Source of the DNA: JADJPG01 sp964491875
GTDB lineage: Bacteria; Verrucomicrobiota; Verrucomicrobiia; Limisphaerales; JADJPG01
Direction of reading: 5' to 3'
Length of the DNA stretch: 64,000 nucleotides
Assembly (NCBI GenBank): GCA_964491875.1
Contig: CAZBIC010000034.1
Coordinates: 1-64,000 of the forward strand
Part shown: positions 20,144 to 28,858 of the stretch, one piece after another
Position numbering within the stretch: position 1 is the stretch's first letter
How the letters are laid out: each line of letters opens with the position of its first letter
Translations under genes and position numbers: made by a program
The notes under the pieces: model-generated
What the model was told of the DNA's origin: nothing
Seen by the model: only the letters and a program-made list of their open reading frames with translations
Database searches by the model: none

Positions 20144-20464
20144 ATGACTTTATCACCGACAACTGAGCTGCCAGTCGCTGCGGATTCCCGCGCGGCGGAC
20201 CGCGCAGTTGTGAAGCATTTATCCGCCGTGACTTCTGCCCAAGTCACGCTGCGGATCGAAAACCCGCCGCCGCAGAACTCCCAGCCCATACCCGCTCCTG
20301 CGGCGGCGGTACTTCATTTTCGAGAACTCATTACCCGATTTTCCCACGGCATTACCCGCCCAAGCCCTGCCGTGGGAGCCAAACCCGTCGCAGCAGATCA
20401 ACTGTCTGCCCACAGTCCTGTTGCGACGGCTTACTTTCTATCGTCGGACCTCGCCGCAGTGTAA
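20144..20464 (+). CDS. Small hypothetical protein
   Basis: A 106-residue open frame 38 bp after cheW. The product is Ala/Pro/Ser/Val-rich, with no recognised domain, no clear signal peptide and low predicted order. An AGGA sequence abuts the ATG with essentially no spacing, so the ribosome site is poor. Its plausibility rests on codon pattern and position between cheW and a stem-loop. It may not be translated. No function can be assigned. Confidence 0.35.
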   Translation: MTLSPTTELPVAADSRAADRAVVKHLSAVTSAQVTLRIENPPPQNSQPIPAPAAAVLHFRELITRFSHGITRPSPAVGAKPVAADQLSAHSPVATAYFLSSDLAAV

Positions 20465-20526
20465 GGAACGAGGTCCGTTGGTCGAAGAATTACTGGAGCC
20501 AGCCTTGTTCCTGGTCTCCGTGAAAC

Positions 20527-20563
20527 GATACCCGTGATAGAGCCTGCCACTGTCACGGGTATC
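20527..20563. terminator. Stem-loop, possible terminator
   Basis: GATACCCGTGA (20527-20537) and TCACGGGTATC (20553-20563) form a perfect 11-bp stem with a 15-nt loop, followed on the plus strand by TGTCTTT. It lies between the small plus-strand gene and the convergent HDOD gene. The T-tail is weak, so terminator function is probable but not certain. Confidence 0.55.
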
Positions 20564-20653
20564 TGTCTTTCCACTCTCCGTCTGGATAAATGAGGATCGC
20601 CGAGGATGACGAACCGTTGCCTCGCGAGTCTTGCGGGACGGCGTGATGGCGTT

Positions 20654-21580
20654 TCAGACGAGGCCTTCGAGGATCGTTGGCAGCCGTTCCAGACTCCGTT
20701 TCAAGGCGGCTCGGGCAAGTGATTTCTCAGACTCCGCCTTTTCTGAATCAGTCTGATCCGGATAGAGAATGTCCCAGCCCTTGGCCTTCAACCAGTCGTT
20801 GTCGTTCACGGGTTCGGTGTTTCCACTGTTCCCGATGCAGGCTTGTCGGACCATCAAATCCGCGATCTGCACGGCTGCCACCAATTGCGATTGGTGGGCC
20901 GCGCGTTCGGGCGAGTGATGAAAGCGGGCGACGTCGATCAAGGCGTCCGGGAGATTGTGGCTCCGCAGATACATGGCTCCGACTTCGCAGTGATCCAGGC
21001 CGAGGATTTCCCGCTCGCGGTCCATCAATGGCGAGTCGGTGAGGTTCCCGCGCTGGTGGATGAGTTCGAAGTGTTCCGGGCAGGCGGAGGCCATGGCGAT
21101 TTTGCCGACGTCATGAATGAGCCCGGCAACGTAGTCCACTTCGTCCGTTGGGGCGCGCAGGGTGCTGATGACCTCGCGGGTGAGGATCGCCGTGCCGATG
21201 CAGTGTTGCCAGAATTCGCGCCAGGCAAAGCTGGCTTTGCCGGCGAGCTTTTGGAAATCCTCGATGATGGGCGTGACCATGACCAGCTGCCGGATCTGGC
21301 GAACGCCAAGATAGAACACGGCGTCCTCGATGCTGTTCACCGGCGTGGACAGGCCGTAGTAGACGGAGTTCACGAGCCGCAGAAGCCGCGCGGTGAGGCT
21401 TGGATCGCGACGAATGATTTCGGCCACCTGTGATGTGTAACGCTGATCGGCGTTGAGGAGTTCACGGAGCGCGCTGTTGATGGAGCCCAGCGAGGGAAGC
21501 CTAGGGCAGTACTTCAGCCGGTTTTCGATTTGGTCCCGGGTTAATGGCCTGACTTGGGCCGGCGCTACATCAGTCGTCAT
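20654..21580 (-). CDS. HDOD-domain signalling protein
   Basis: A 308-residue protein with an HDOD domain over about residues 20-225. Typical segments are LPSLGSINSALRELL, DPSLTARLLRLVNSVYYG and a retained HD-type motif (LIHDVGKIAMA). HDOD proteins are regulatory relatives of HD phosphohydrolases and often sit near chemotaxis, cyclic di-GMP and motility genes. Whether the HD motif is catalytic here is unclear. The last 60 residues are charged and helical. The gene is alone on the minus strand, divergent from cheX with 132 bp between them. No membrane segment. Confidence 0.85.
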   Translation of the reverse strand: MTTDVAPAQVRPLTRDQIENRLKYCPRLPSLGSINSALRELLNADQRYTSQVAEIIRRDPSLTARLLRLVNSVYYGLSTPVNSIEDAVFYLGVRQIRQLVMVTPIIEDFQKLAGKASFAWREFWQHCIGTAILTREVISTLRAPTDEVDYVAGLIHDVGKIAMASACPEHFELIHQRGNLTDSPLMDREREILGLDHCEVGAMYLRSHNLPDALIDVARFHHSPERAAHQSQLVAAVQIADLMVRQACIGNSGNTEPVNDNDWLKAKGWDILYPDQTDSEKAESEKSLARAALKRSLERLPTILEGLV

Positions 21581-21712
21581 CCCTTTTACTATCGTCGGAA
21601 TCGCCGAACGAGTTGACGATCTTTCCGTTGAAATGGAGTGCCTTGAAACGATTTTTCGTACAGGCGCTTTTTATCCTCAAGTGACCTTCGTTTCCTCCGA
21701 TTGAATCGATGC

Positions 21713-22195
21713 ATGATCGACGATCTTGAACTCATGCTTAAGGCCGCGGTGAGCGAGGTCTTTCGCAAGATGCTTAGAACTGAGGTCCGCTCCATCCCCA
21801 TCAACGCGGATGCGATGAGCGCGGAAGCACACATTGCCAGTGCGGTTGGCTTCATCGGTGACATGACTGGAGTCGTGTACATCTACGCCAGTTCATCGTA
21901 CGCCAACAAGATGACGAGCGTGATGCTGGAGATGGACGAGTCCGAATTGCAGGGCGATGAAATGGTCAACGACGCCATGGGCGAGCTGGCCAACATGATC
22001 GTCGGCAGCTTGAAGGCGGCGCTGGTGGAGAAGGGGATGTCCTGTGTGTTGACGATCCCGTCCATCGTTCGCGGCAGCAATATTTCAATTGAAGCCATCA
22101 GCAGCGCGACTCGGCGCGTGTTGTGCTTCCGATGTGGTGACAGCCACTCGCTGGTTGTCGAACTCATGATTAAACCTCCAGAAGCCAACGAATAA
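21713..22195 (+). CDS. cheX: CheX-like chemotaxis phosphatase
   Basis: A 160-residue protein of the CheC/CheX/FliY phosphatase family, which removes phosphate from CheY-type receivers. The active-site pattern E-x-x-N is present as Glu91 and Asn94 in NDAMGELANMIVGSLK. The overall length and the central beta segment (TGVVYIYASS) match CheX, which has one such motif, rather than CheC with two. ATG 21713 is preferred to an upstream TTG at 21701. Its stop overlaps the start of the receiver gene (TAATG), so the phosphatase and its likely substrate are translationally coupled. Confidence 0.85.
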   Translation: MIDDLELMLKAAVSEVFRKMLRTEVRSIPINADAMSAEAHIASAVGFIGDMTGVVYIYASSSYANKMTSVMLEMDESELQGDEMVNDAMGELANMIVGSLKAALVEKGMSCVLTIPSIVRGSNISIEAISSATRRVLCFRCGDSHSLVVELMIKPPEANE

Positions 22196-23319
22196 TGGGA
22201 CTCAAAATTCTTACGGTCGACGACAGCCGGACTATCCGATTGATCGTTGCCAAGGCGTTCAAGTCGTTTGATTGCGAAGTGCTCGAGGCTCAGAATGGAG
22301 TCGAAGGGCTCGCCGTCGCCTCAAAGGAAAAGCCGGACATCATCATTCTCGATATCACCATGCCAATCATGGATGGATACGAGACGTTGACCAAGCTGAA
22401 GTCGGATCCGGAGCTCAAGGGCATCCCCGTCATCATGCTTACTGCCGAGGCGGGCAAGGACAACGTGCTGCGCATCGCGAAGCTGGGAGTCCGGGATTAT
22501 CTCATCAAGCCGTTCAAGGAAGAGCTGGTGATCGAGCGCGTTGGCCGGGTAATAGACCTCAAGCCGAAGGGGCAGGGTCCGGCCAAAGTGAAGCGATTTG
22601 ATGATCCGTTGAACATTCTGGTCGTCGACGACAAGCCGGCCATTGTTGAGCAGATTCGCAATGGCCTGAAGGACACGCCGTGGACGATCTCCGGGAAATC
22701 CCAGTCCGGCGAGACGATCGACTACTGCAACCAGTCGGTGCCGGACATCATTCTCCTCAGCCTTACCTTGCCGGAGAATCAGGGCTTCAACCTGTTCACG
22801 CTTCTGCGTGGCAATCCAAAGACCAAGAGCGTTCCCATCTTCGGCATGTGCGTGAAAACCGCCGCCGACGAACAGGCGAAGGCGCAGCAAATCGGTTTCA
22901 ACACGATCGTCACGAAGCCGATCGATCTCGAGGATCTGAAATCGAAAGTCTCACGCGCATTGAACCTTGATACTTCGTACAAGTATTTCCAGCAACGCGA
23001 CGGCGTGCTCCTGCTGAATCTCCCGGCCAATTTTGGCCCCAGCGTCGCCAACGAGGTCACGTTGCATCTCAGGCCGCAACTCTCGGATGCCGTGGATGCG
23101 GGCCTCGACAAGGTCATCATGGATTTCAGCGCGGTGAAGACGGCCGACATCTCGCTCATCAAGCTCGGGCTCGAAGTCATGGGCCTGTGCAGCGAGCTGT
23201 CCTTGAAGAATCGCATCATTGGTTCCGAAGCAGTGACTCGCGAATGCAAGAACTACGAGGAAACCAAGGACTGGCGTTTCATGAGTTCCTTCCAGGAGGC
23301 GGTCGCTGCGCTGAACTGA
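22195..23319 (+). CDS. Receiver - pseudo-receiver - STAS-like response regulator
   Basis: A 374-residue protein. Receiver 1 (1-120) is complete: DDS pocket, Asp53 in IILDITMP, and Lys in LIKPFK. Receiver 2 (about 138-250) keeps a DD pocket (VVDDKPA), but the phosphoacceptor Asp is replaced by Ser (ILLSLTLPENQG), so it is a pseudo-receiver. The C-terminal 115 residues resemble a STAS fold (VIMDFSAVKTADISLIKLGL) and may act in partner binding. Coupling to cheX by overlapping start and stop codons suggests that receiver 1 is the CheX substrate. No DNA-binding or enzymatic output is visible. Confidence 0.8.
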   Translation: MGLKILTVDDSRTIRLIVAKAFKSFDCEVLEAQNGVEGLAVASKEKPDIIILDITMPIMDGYETLTKLKSDPELKGIPVIMLTAEAGKDNVLRIAKLGVRDYLIKPFKEELVIERVGRVIDLKPKGQGPAKVKRFDDPLNILVVDDKPAIVEQIRNGLKDTPWTISGKSQSGETIDYCNQSVPDIILLSLTLPENQGFNLFTLLRGNPKTKSVPIFGMCVKTAADEQAKAQQIGFNTIVTKPIDLEDLKSKVSRALNLDTSYKYFQQRDGVLLLNLPANFGPSVANEVTLHLRPQLSDAVDAGLDKVIMDFSAVKTADISLIKLGLEVMGLCSELSLKNRIIGSEAVTRECKNYEETKDWRFMSSFQEAVAALN

Positions 23320-23341
23320 GCCTTACCCACCTCGAACAGCC

Positions 23342-23854
23342 ATGAAGAGATGGTCGATGAAAGCCATGTGGATGGCGGCGGCCGTGTCCGCCGCGGCTGA
23401 TTCGCCGTACCTTCCCGCCGTCGGCCCCGCTCCGCTGCGCTTTGCTACGCCGCCCGTGGTGAAGGCCGCCACCGTTCAGCTGCCGCCGCTCATCACGATT
23501 GAACCTCGACCTGCGCCGGTGGTGCCGGAAGTAGCGCCAGTTCCGCCCACCACCGCCGTCCCATCGGCGCCCGAGGCTCCGCCGGCAGATCCGCTCGGTC
23601 CATTGATCGAACCACCTCCGTCGGTCCCGGTGCCCTATGATCCTGTGGTGAGCAACGGCGTTGAAGTCGTCCGCCCGGACACGGATAACCTGACGCCGCA
23701 GATGTTCATGAAGTTCTTCACCGGCCGGCCGGGCACAAACTCCTCCGGGATGACGATCATTGCGCCCATGCCGTTCCTGCCGCCCGCTCCTTCGGCTCCT
23801 CCAGCACCTTCCAGCAAGGCGACATATCAAACCACGCCGCCCGCCAAACCATGA
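23342..23854 (+). CDS. Pro-rich exported protein of unknown function
   Basis: A 170-residue protein with a short basic, hydrophobic N-terminus (MKRWSMKAMWMAAAVSAAA) that could be a signal peptide. It is followed by an extended Pro/Ala/Val-rich chain with proline at roughly every fourth residue. A small, more ordered segment (NLTPQMFMKFFTG) lies near residues 118-135. It overlaps the next gene by 4 bp (ATGA). I recognise no family. Location between the signalling genes and flgB, coupled to a TPR protein, suggests an envelope role linked to the flagellum, but that is conjecture. Confidence 0.6.
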   Translation: MKRWSMKAMWMAAAVSAAADSPYLPAVGPAPLRFATPPVVKAATVQLPPLITIEPRPAPVVPEVAPVPPTTAVPSAPEAPPADPLGPLIEPPPSVPVPYDPVVSNGVEVVRPDTDNLTPQMFMKFFTGRPGTNSSGMTIIAPMPFLPPAPSAPPAPSSKATYQTTPPAKP

Positions 23855-25206
23855 AGGCCCGGCATTCATCGTGGGGAAGTTTGGTGATTCCGCCGTCGGT
23901 CGGCCTCTGGATGGCCGCTGTCATTCTATTTGTTCTCACCTCAGTGGGCGCTGAGCAGGGGACTCCCGCGCGGAGTCAGGACGAGGCACATCCTGCCGAG
24001 GTTGATCCTGACAAATCACCCTCGCCGGCGGCCCACGGAGACTCGCTGGCGAGCGAGAATCTTCACAAACCTCACTACAAGCCGAAGTCTCCTCCAGTCG
24101 CCAAGAACTATCAGCACCAGATCGACACCGCGAGGCAGTTACGGCGAAACAAGGACTACGCCGCCGCCGAGAAAATGCTGGTGACCGTGCTGGATGAAGA
24201 GCCGCCGTCGGAGTTCCAGCGTGCGACGTTGTTCGAGCTGGCTTTGGTGGCGCAGGAACAACTGAAGTTCGCCCGCGCCCAGCAAATTTTCGCGCAATAC
24301 ATCCAGCTGTTTCCCCAGGATCCGACGATTCCAGAAGTGCTCCTCCGCCAGGGACTCCTTTACCGCCAGATGGGCGCCTACAACATGGCGATCGGAAAGT
24401 ATTACGCGGTGATGAACTCCGCGCTCGGTCTCAAGCTTGAGCAGTTCGATTACTACAAACGCCTCGTCTTGCAGGCGCAGACCGAGATTGCGGACACCTA
24501 CTACATGCAGGGGAAGTTCCCCGAGGCGGCCGATTTCTTTTCGCGCATCCTCAAACAAAACGCCTTGGAACTGAATCGCGCGCAGATTCATTTCAAGCTC
24601 ATCCGCTGTTTGTCGAGCTTGGGCAAGCACACGGACGTGACCACGCAGGCGCGAGATTTCTACGAGAAGTATCCTGACGCCACTGAGGTGGCCGAAGTCC
24701 GATACCTGTCGGCCAGTTCGTACAAGGCCATTGGAAGAACCCGCGACGCTCATGCGGAAGTCTTGAACCTGCTGAAATCGCAGGCGGAATCGTTGAAGAC
24801 CAACCCGGAGAACTGGGTGTATTGGCAGCAGCGGGCCGGCAACGACATTGCCAACCAGCTCTACTTGGAAGGTGACTACTTGAATGCCCTTGAGCTCTAC
24901 AATCACCTCGCGGGCTTGAGCGACGCACCGATCTGGCAGGTGCCGATTTGGTATCAAGTCGCGCTGATCTACGAGCGCTTGAATCAGCCCAAGAAAGCTG
25001 TGGACAAGTACTCTGAAATCGTCGCGCGTGAAAAAGAGCTGGCAGCGCTCGATGCCGCACCCAGCGTCAAGACCGTTATCGAGATGGGTCGCTGGCGAAA
25101 GGGTCAGATTGATTGGCGGGATCGAACCGAAGTTGCCGTTCAATCCCTCCGTCTGAGCCCGGTTCCCACTTCCGGCACCAACACTGCTTCCCAAGCGAAG
25201 CCATGA
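23851..25206 (+). CDS. TPR-repeat envelope protein
   Basis: A 451-residue protein. An N-terminal hydrophobic segment (about 12-34, VGLWMAAVILFVLTSVGAEQ) acts as a signal peptide or anchor. A Pro/His/Lys-rich linker follows, then tandem TPR-type helical pairs from about 90 to 410 (YAAAEKMLVTVLDEEPPSEF; YLNALELYNHLAG). The repeats should sit in the periplasm. The gene overlaps both neighbours by 4 bp, forming a tight three-gene set with the Pro-rich protein and the FlgN-like protein. Function unknown; a scaffold for flagellar or envelope assembly is possible. Confidence 0.7.
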   Translation: MKARHSSWGSLVIPPSVGLWMAAVILFVLTSVGAEQGTPARSQDEAHPAEVDPDKSPSPAAHGDSLASENLHKPHYKPKSPPVAKNYQHQIDTARQLRRNKDYAAAEKMLVTVLDEEPPSEFQRATLFELALVAQEQLKFARAQQIFAQYIQLFPQDPTIPEVLLRQGLLYRQMGAYNMAIGKYYAVMNSALGLKLEQFDYYKRLVLQAQTEIADTYYMQGKFPEAADFFSRILKQNALELNRAQIHFKLIRCLSSLGKHTDVTTQARDFYEKYPDATEVAEVRYLSASSYKAIGRTRDAHAEVLNLLKSQAESLKTNPENWVYWQQRAGNDIANQLYLEGDYLNALELYNHLAGLSDAPIWQVPIWYQVALIYERLNQPKKAVDKYSEIVAREKELAALDAAPSVKTVIEMGRWRKGQIDWRDRTEVAVQSLRLSPVPTSGTNTASQAKP

Positions 25207-25619
25207 ACTTTGTTCCTCAGATGTTGACCGACCTTCGCGGACTTCAAACCATTTGCCGCGAATTGTTGAGCCTTGCCGAACGTGAATCTCAACTCCTGCG
25301 TTCGGAACCCTCCGGTGCGATCAACGAGGCCACCCATACTCGCCGGTCGCTGCTACTCCGTTTGAACGAGGCTTTGGACAGGGCGCGGCAGCATCGGGTT
25401 TCCTGGCAGGGATTGAGCGCGGCGGACCGTGCGGCCCAGCCGGAGGTCGGCTTTCTGGTGCGGCAGGTGCAGGACTTGATCATGCGGGTGATCCTGCTGG
25501 ATCGCGATAACGAGCAGGGTTTGCTGCGCCGCGGATTGATCCCCGCCCGCGAGATTCCTTCGGCTCAGCGTCAGCGTCCCCACTTCGTCGCCGATTTGTA
25601 TCGCCGGCAGCAAGCTTAA
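25203..25619 (+). CDS. FlgN-like helical protein
   Basis: A 138-residue, mainly helical, charged protein. It resembles FlgN/FliT export chaperones in length and in two long helices (about 5-60 and 75-115), including LIMRVILLDRDNEQGLLRRG. It begins within the stop of the TPR gene (ATGA) and is the last gene before the sigma-54 promoter of the flgB operon. A longer in-frame start within the TPR gene was not used. A true flgN is present at 55018, so this would be a second or third chaperone of the type, or a divergent flagellar accessory protein. Confidence 0.5.
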   Translation: MNFVPQMLTDLRGLQTICRELLSLAERESQLLRSEPSGAINEATHTRRSLLLRLNEALDRARQHRVSWQGLSAADRAAQPEVGFLVRQVQDLIMRVILLDRDNEQGLLRRGLIPAREIPSAQRQRPHFVADLYRRQQA

Positions 25620-25873
25620 GGCTCCCAGCCGCTGGTTTGGTGCGCTTCGAGGTCGTTCTCCCTCGTCCCAACAAGTCCCTTCAGAGCTGTCCGTTGTCGA
25701 TTGAGTGATGGCGCTTTGATCCTCCCGCCCGGCGAACCTTTCCTGCTGGATCCTTCCTTCCGGTAACAATTGCCGCTGAGCCCGATCCGCTCACAGGCCC
25801 AATTGTTTGTGATTCGGCAGATCCTCCCCAGTGGCACAACCGCTGCTAAACAGACCTAGCGATAACTACTGCC
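25620..25873. other. Intergenic region upstream of flgB
   Basis: A 254-bp space with no gene. The only recognised element is the -24/-12 promoter near its 3' end. Binding sites for a sigma-54 activator would be expected within this stretch, but no obvious dyad was identified. Confidence 0.6.
25832..25847 (+). promoter_or_regulatory. Sigma-54 (-24/-12) promoter for the flgB operon
   Basis: TGGCACAACCGCTGCT: GG and GC are separated by the required 10 bp, and TGGCAC is the full -24 consensus. The predicted start is near 25858, about 15 bp before the flgB ATG. The bases after it (AAACA) are identical to those after the flgF promoter. Confidence 0.85.
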
Positions 25874-26254
25874 ATGATCGAAGGCCTGTTCAACCAAACG
25901 AATTACGTCGCAGCCAAGAAGATGCTGGACGTCACGGCGATGCGCCATGAAGCGATCGCCAGCAATCTCGCCCACATTGAAACCCCGAACTACAAGCGGC
26001 TGGATGTGGCGCCAAACTTCGCGACCGAGCTCCGGCAAGCCGTGGCTTCGAAGGACGTTGGACAGATTCATTCGGTGAATCCCCGGCTCGCCGTGGATTC
26101 GACGGCGGTCGCTTCCCGCAAGGATGGCAACACCGTGCAGCTCGAATCCGAATTGCTGAAGCTGAACAAGAACTTCGTGGAGCACCAGCTCGAGACGCAG
26201 CTCGTCACCGGTGCCATGCTGAAACTGCGGCTGGCCATCACCGGACGGAGTTAA
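25874..26254 (+). CDS. flgB: Flagellar proximal rod protein FlgB
   Basis: A 126-residue FlgB, one of the rod subunits that connect the MS ring to the distal rod. It has the family N-terminal helix (ALM-type VTAMRHEAIASNLAHIETPNY) and a C-terminal heptad helix with a flagellar rod motif (LETQLVTGAMLKLRLAITGRS). Length is near the usual 130. It is first in the long basal-body operon, 27 bp after the -12 element of the sigma-54 promoter. There is no evident Shine-Dalgarno sequence before the ATG. Confidence 0.95.
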   Translation: MIEGLFNQTNYVAAKKMLDVTAMRHEAIASNLAHIETPNYKRLDVAPNFATELRQAVASKDVGQIHSVNPRLAVDSTAVASRKDGNTVQLESELLKLNKNFVEHQLETQLVTGAMLKLRLAITGRS

Positions 26255-26302
26255 TCACCGGATCCCAATCTCACTTTTCACTGACACCTAGAAACCACCA
26301 CG

Positions 26303-26743
26303 ATGATCAACATCCTGAACGGCATCGACAGTACGTCGTCCGCCCTCAACGCCGAGAGAATCCGCATGGAAGTGGTTTCCCAAAACATTGCCAACGTGAA
26401 CTCCACCCGGGGTCCCGATGGCAAACTCAAGCCCTACCAGCGCCAGCAAGTGGTCTTTGAGACCGCGTTGAAGGACCAGCTGAAGGGTTCTGGCATTCCC
26501 GGAAGCGAAGCAAGCACCGTGCATGTGGCGCGCATCGAATCCTCCAAGCGCCCGCCGCGGATGGTTTATCAGCCCGGCCATGCGGACGCGGATGCGAACG
26601 GCATGGTGGCGATGCCAAACATCAATATTCACGAGGAGATGGTGGACCTGATGTCCGCTTCCCGCGCGTATGAGGCGAACCTGAACGTGGTGAAGACTGC
26701 GCGCAGCATGGCATTGCAGACCATGGCCATCGGCAAACGGTAA
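26303..26743 (+). CDS. flgC: Flagellar proximal rod protein FlgC
   Basis: A 146-residue FlgC, partner of FlgB in the proximal rod. The rod/hook N-terminal pattern is clear (STSSALNAERIRMEVVSQNI then ANVNSTRGPDG), as is the FlgC C-terminal block (NINIHEEMVDLMSASRAYEA then NLNVVKTARSM). It is exported without a cleaved signal through the flagellar type III gate. It follows flgB by 48 bp and precedes fliE by 19 bp. Confidence 0.96.
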   Translation: MINILNGIDSTSSALNAERIRMEVVSQNIANVNSTRGPDGKLKPYQRQQVVFETALKDQLKGSGIPGSEASTVHVARIESSKRPPRMVYQPGHADADANGMVAMPNINIHEEMVDLMSASRAYEANLNVVKTARSMALQTMAIGKR

Positions 26744-26762
26744 CCTCTAACCCCTCGCGCTC

Positions 26763-27161
26763 ATGAATCCGCTGTCCGCGCTTCGTACTATTGCGCATCC
26801 GGCATTACGCGCTGAGCCGATGCGGCCGCCCACCGAAACCGGCGCGCCGAAGGCCATTCCGTTTTCCGAACTGGAGAAGCTCTCGCCGGGCATACTGCCA
26901 ATGCCCATCGACACCACGCGTGTCGCGGGCACGTCTGGCGCGGGTTTCCAAAGTCTGGTCGGAGATTTGGTTTCACAAGTCGCCTCCAAGCAGGCGGCGG
27001 CCAGCGAGTCCGTCAACCAGATGTTGAGCGGCGGCCAGAATGTTTCGTTGCACCAGACGATGATTGCGATGGAGGAAGCGAGCATCTCGTTCCAGCTGAT
27101 GGTCGAGGTGCGGAACAAGCTTCTGGAATCGTACCAGGAGCTGATGCGCATGCAGGTTTAA
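26763..27161 (+). CDS. fliE: MS-ring/rod junction protein FliE
   Basis: A 132-residue FliE, the adapter between the FliF ring and the rod. The first 50 residues are Pro-rich and disordered. The conserved C-terminal half contains SVNQMLSGGQNVSLHQTMIA and ASISFQLMVEVRNKLLESYQ, typical of FliE. It is exported by the type III system and is needed to start rod assembly. Its position between flgC and fliF is the usual one. Confidence 0.93.
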   Translation: MNPLSALRTIAHPALRAEPMRPPTETGAPKAIPFSELEKLSPGILPMPIDTTRVAGTSGAGFQSLVGDLVSQVASKQAAASESVNQMLSGGQNVSLHQTMIAMEEASISFQLMVEVRNKLLESYQELMRMQV

Positions 27162-27178
27162 TTCGTCACTGAGATTTC

Positions 27179-28852
27179 ATGGGAGACAATCTACGTCAAT
27201 TGGGCCAGCAACTGGCCGAGATCTGGAAGCAACTCGGAGTCAATCAACGCGTCAGCGTCGTCCTCGGTGCGGGCGTCGTGGTGGCGGGCTTGATTGGACT
27301 TTCGTTGTGGTCGAACCGTCCGGACTACGCGCTGCTCTACGGCAAACTGGATGATGGCGAGGCGGCGAAGGTCATGGCCGCGCTGGATGACGCCAAAGTT
27401 CCTTACCAAACGGGGCGCGGCGGCAGTTCCATTCTGGTTCCATCCGACAAGGTGTATCAGATGCGCGCCCAGCTGGCGGGCAAGGGCATTCCCCGCGGGG
27501 AAGGTGTCGGGTTTGAGATTTTTGACAAGCCCAACTTCGGCATCTCCGATTTCGTCCAGCGCGCCAATTATCTCCGCGCTGTTCAGGGCGAACTGGCGCG
27601 CACCATCGGCCAGATTGACATGGTGGAATCGGCTCGCGTGATGATCGTCATGCCGGAGAACCGGCTGCTCGTCGACAGCCAGAAGAAGCCCACGGCCTCG
27701 GTCTTTGTGCGCACCAAGAGCAACGGCCAGCTTCCGGTTTCCGCGGTGAACTCCATCCGTTTCCTGGTCGCGAACGCCGTCGAGGGTTTGCAGGCGAACA
27801 GCGTTTCCGTGGTCGACAACCTCGGCAATGTTCTTTCGGAAAACCAGGAAGAGGACTCCGTCGCAGGCATGTCGAACAACCAACTTTCAGCGCGCCGGAA
27901 TCTTGAGCAATACCTCTCCAAGAAGGCGGAAGGCATGTTGGAAAAGGTGCTTGGTCCGGGGCAGGCGATTGTGCGGGTGGCTGCTGAGATCAACTGGGAT
28001 ACGATCACACGAACGGAAGAGAAGTTTGATCCGGATGGCCAGGTGGCGCGCAGCACGACGTTGAATGACGAGACGACGACCACCTCGGCGGGGGGCGGCG
28101 CAGATTCCAACAACAATGGCGGCGGTGGCAATCCAGGCGGTCCGGCCGGCGTCGCTAGTAACACCGCGAACGGCGCCCCGGATTCAGGCAACTCGACGAC
28201 AACGCAGTCGAACACCAGCAACAGCCAGACGAAAAAGAAGGTGACGCAGAGCCAGTATGAAGTCGGCAAAACATCCATCAGCACCCTTTTGTCCGCCGGC
28301 GGCCTGCGCCGTCTTTCCGCCGCGGTGTTTGTTTCGCAGAAAATGGAAGGGGAGGGGAAGGATCGCAAACCGGTCGCCCGTTCCGATGAGGAAATGCAGA
28401 AACTCAAGCGCATCGTGCAGAGCGCCGTGGGAATTCTGGAAAATGATCCCACTCGCAAGGACGAGCTGACGCTGGAGCAATTGCCCTTCAACGAACAGCC
28501 GGCCATTGAATTGAGCCAGCGCCTGGAGACGGATGGCAACCGCCAGTTCTATTGGGAGATCGGTAAGAACGTGCTCTTCGCCGCGATCGCCCTCGTGATG
28601 TTCATGGTGTTCCTCAAGCTGTTGAAGAAGACCACGGCCAGCGATATTCCGATCAACCTGACTTCTACTGGCGAGAACGGAACGTTCAACGCGACTGAAG
28701 GCGGCGAGAGCGACGCTGGCGCGGGCTGGCGCAAGGACGCCAAGGCCGGCGTCGTGACGGTCGAAGTGCTCAACGCGCTGATTAAGGAGAATCCCGCCAA
28801 CATGACGCAGGCTGTCCGCTCGTGGCTGGCCGCAGGAAACAAGAGCAACTAG
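27179..28852 (+). CDS. fliF: Flagellar MS-ring protein FliF
   Basis: A 557-residue MS-ring subunit. TM1 spans about 25-47. The periplasmic region holds the YscJ/FliF ring-building motifs (YALLYGKLDDGEAAKVMAAL; GIPRGEGVGFEIFD; ARVMIVMPENRLLV). A low-complexity Gly/Asn/Thr/Ser insertion lies at about 300-350. TM2 is about 464-482. The C-terminal cytoplasmic tail that should bind FliG is about 75 residues long and ends in VRSWLAAGNKSN. Family length is usually 530-570. It is six bases upstream of fliG. Confidence 0.96.
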   Translation: MGDNLRQLGQQLAEIWKQLGVNQRVSVVLGAGVVVAGLIGLSLWSNRPDYALLYGKLDDGEAAKVMAALDDAKVPYQTGRGGSSILVPSDKVYQMRAQLAGKGIPRGEGVGFEIFDKPNFGISDFVQRANYLRAVQGELARTIGQIDMVESARVMIVMPENRLLVDSQKKPTASVFVRTKSNGQLPVSAVNSIRFLVANAVEGLQANSVSVVDNLGNVLSENQEEDSVAGMSNNQLSARRNLEQYLSKKAEGMLEKVLGPGQAIVRVAAEINWDTITRTEEKFDPDGQVARSTTLNDETTTTSAGGGADSNNNGGGGNPGGPAGVASNTANGAPDSGNSTTTQSNTSNSQTKKKVTQSQYEVGKTSISTLLSAGGLRRLSAAVFVSQKMEGEGKDRKPVARSDEEMQKLKRIVQSAVGILENDPTRKDELTLEQLPFNEQPAIELSQRLETDGNRQFYWEIGKNVLFAAIALVMFMVFLKLLKKTTASDIPINLTSTGENGTFNATEGGESDAGAGWRKDAKAGVVTVEVLNALIKENPANMTQAVRSWLAAGNKSN

Positions 28853-28858
28853 CGATTT

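Noticed and set aside
21677..21703. TCAAGTGA-N11-TCCGATTG before cheX as a FliA promoter
   Set aside because: The transcript would start about 3 bp before the ATG and the -10 matches only 5-6 bases. It is too weak to call.
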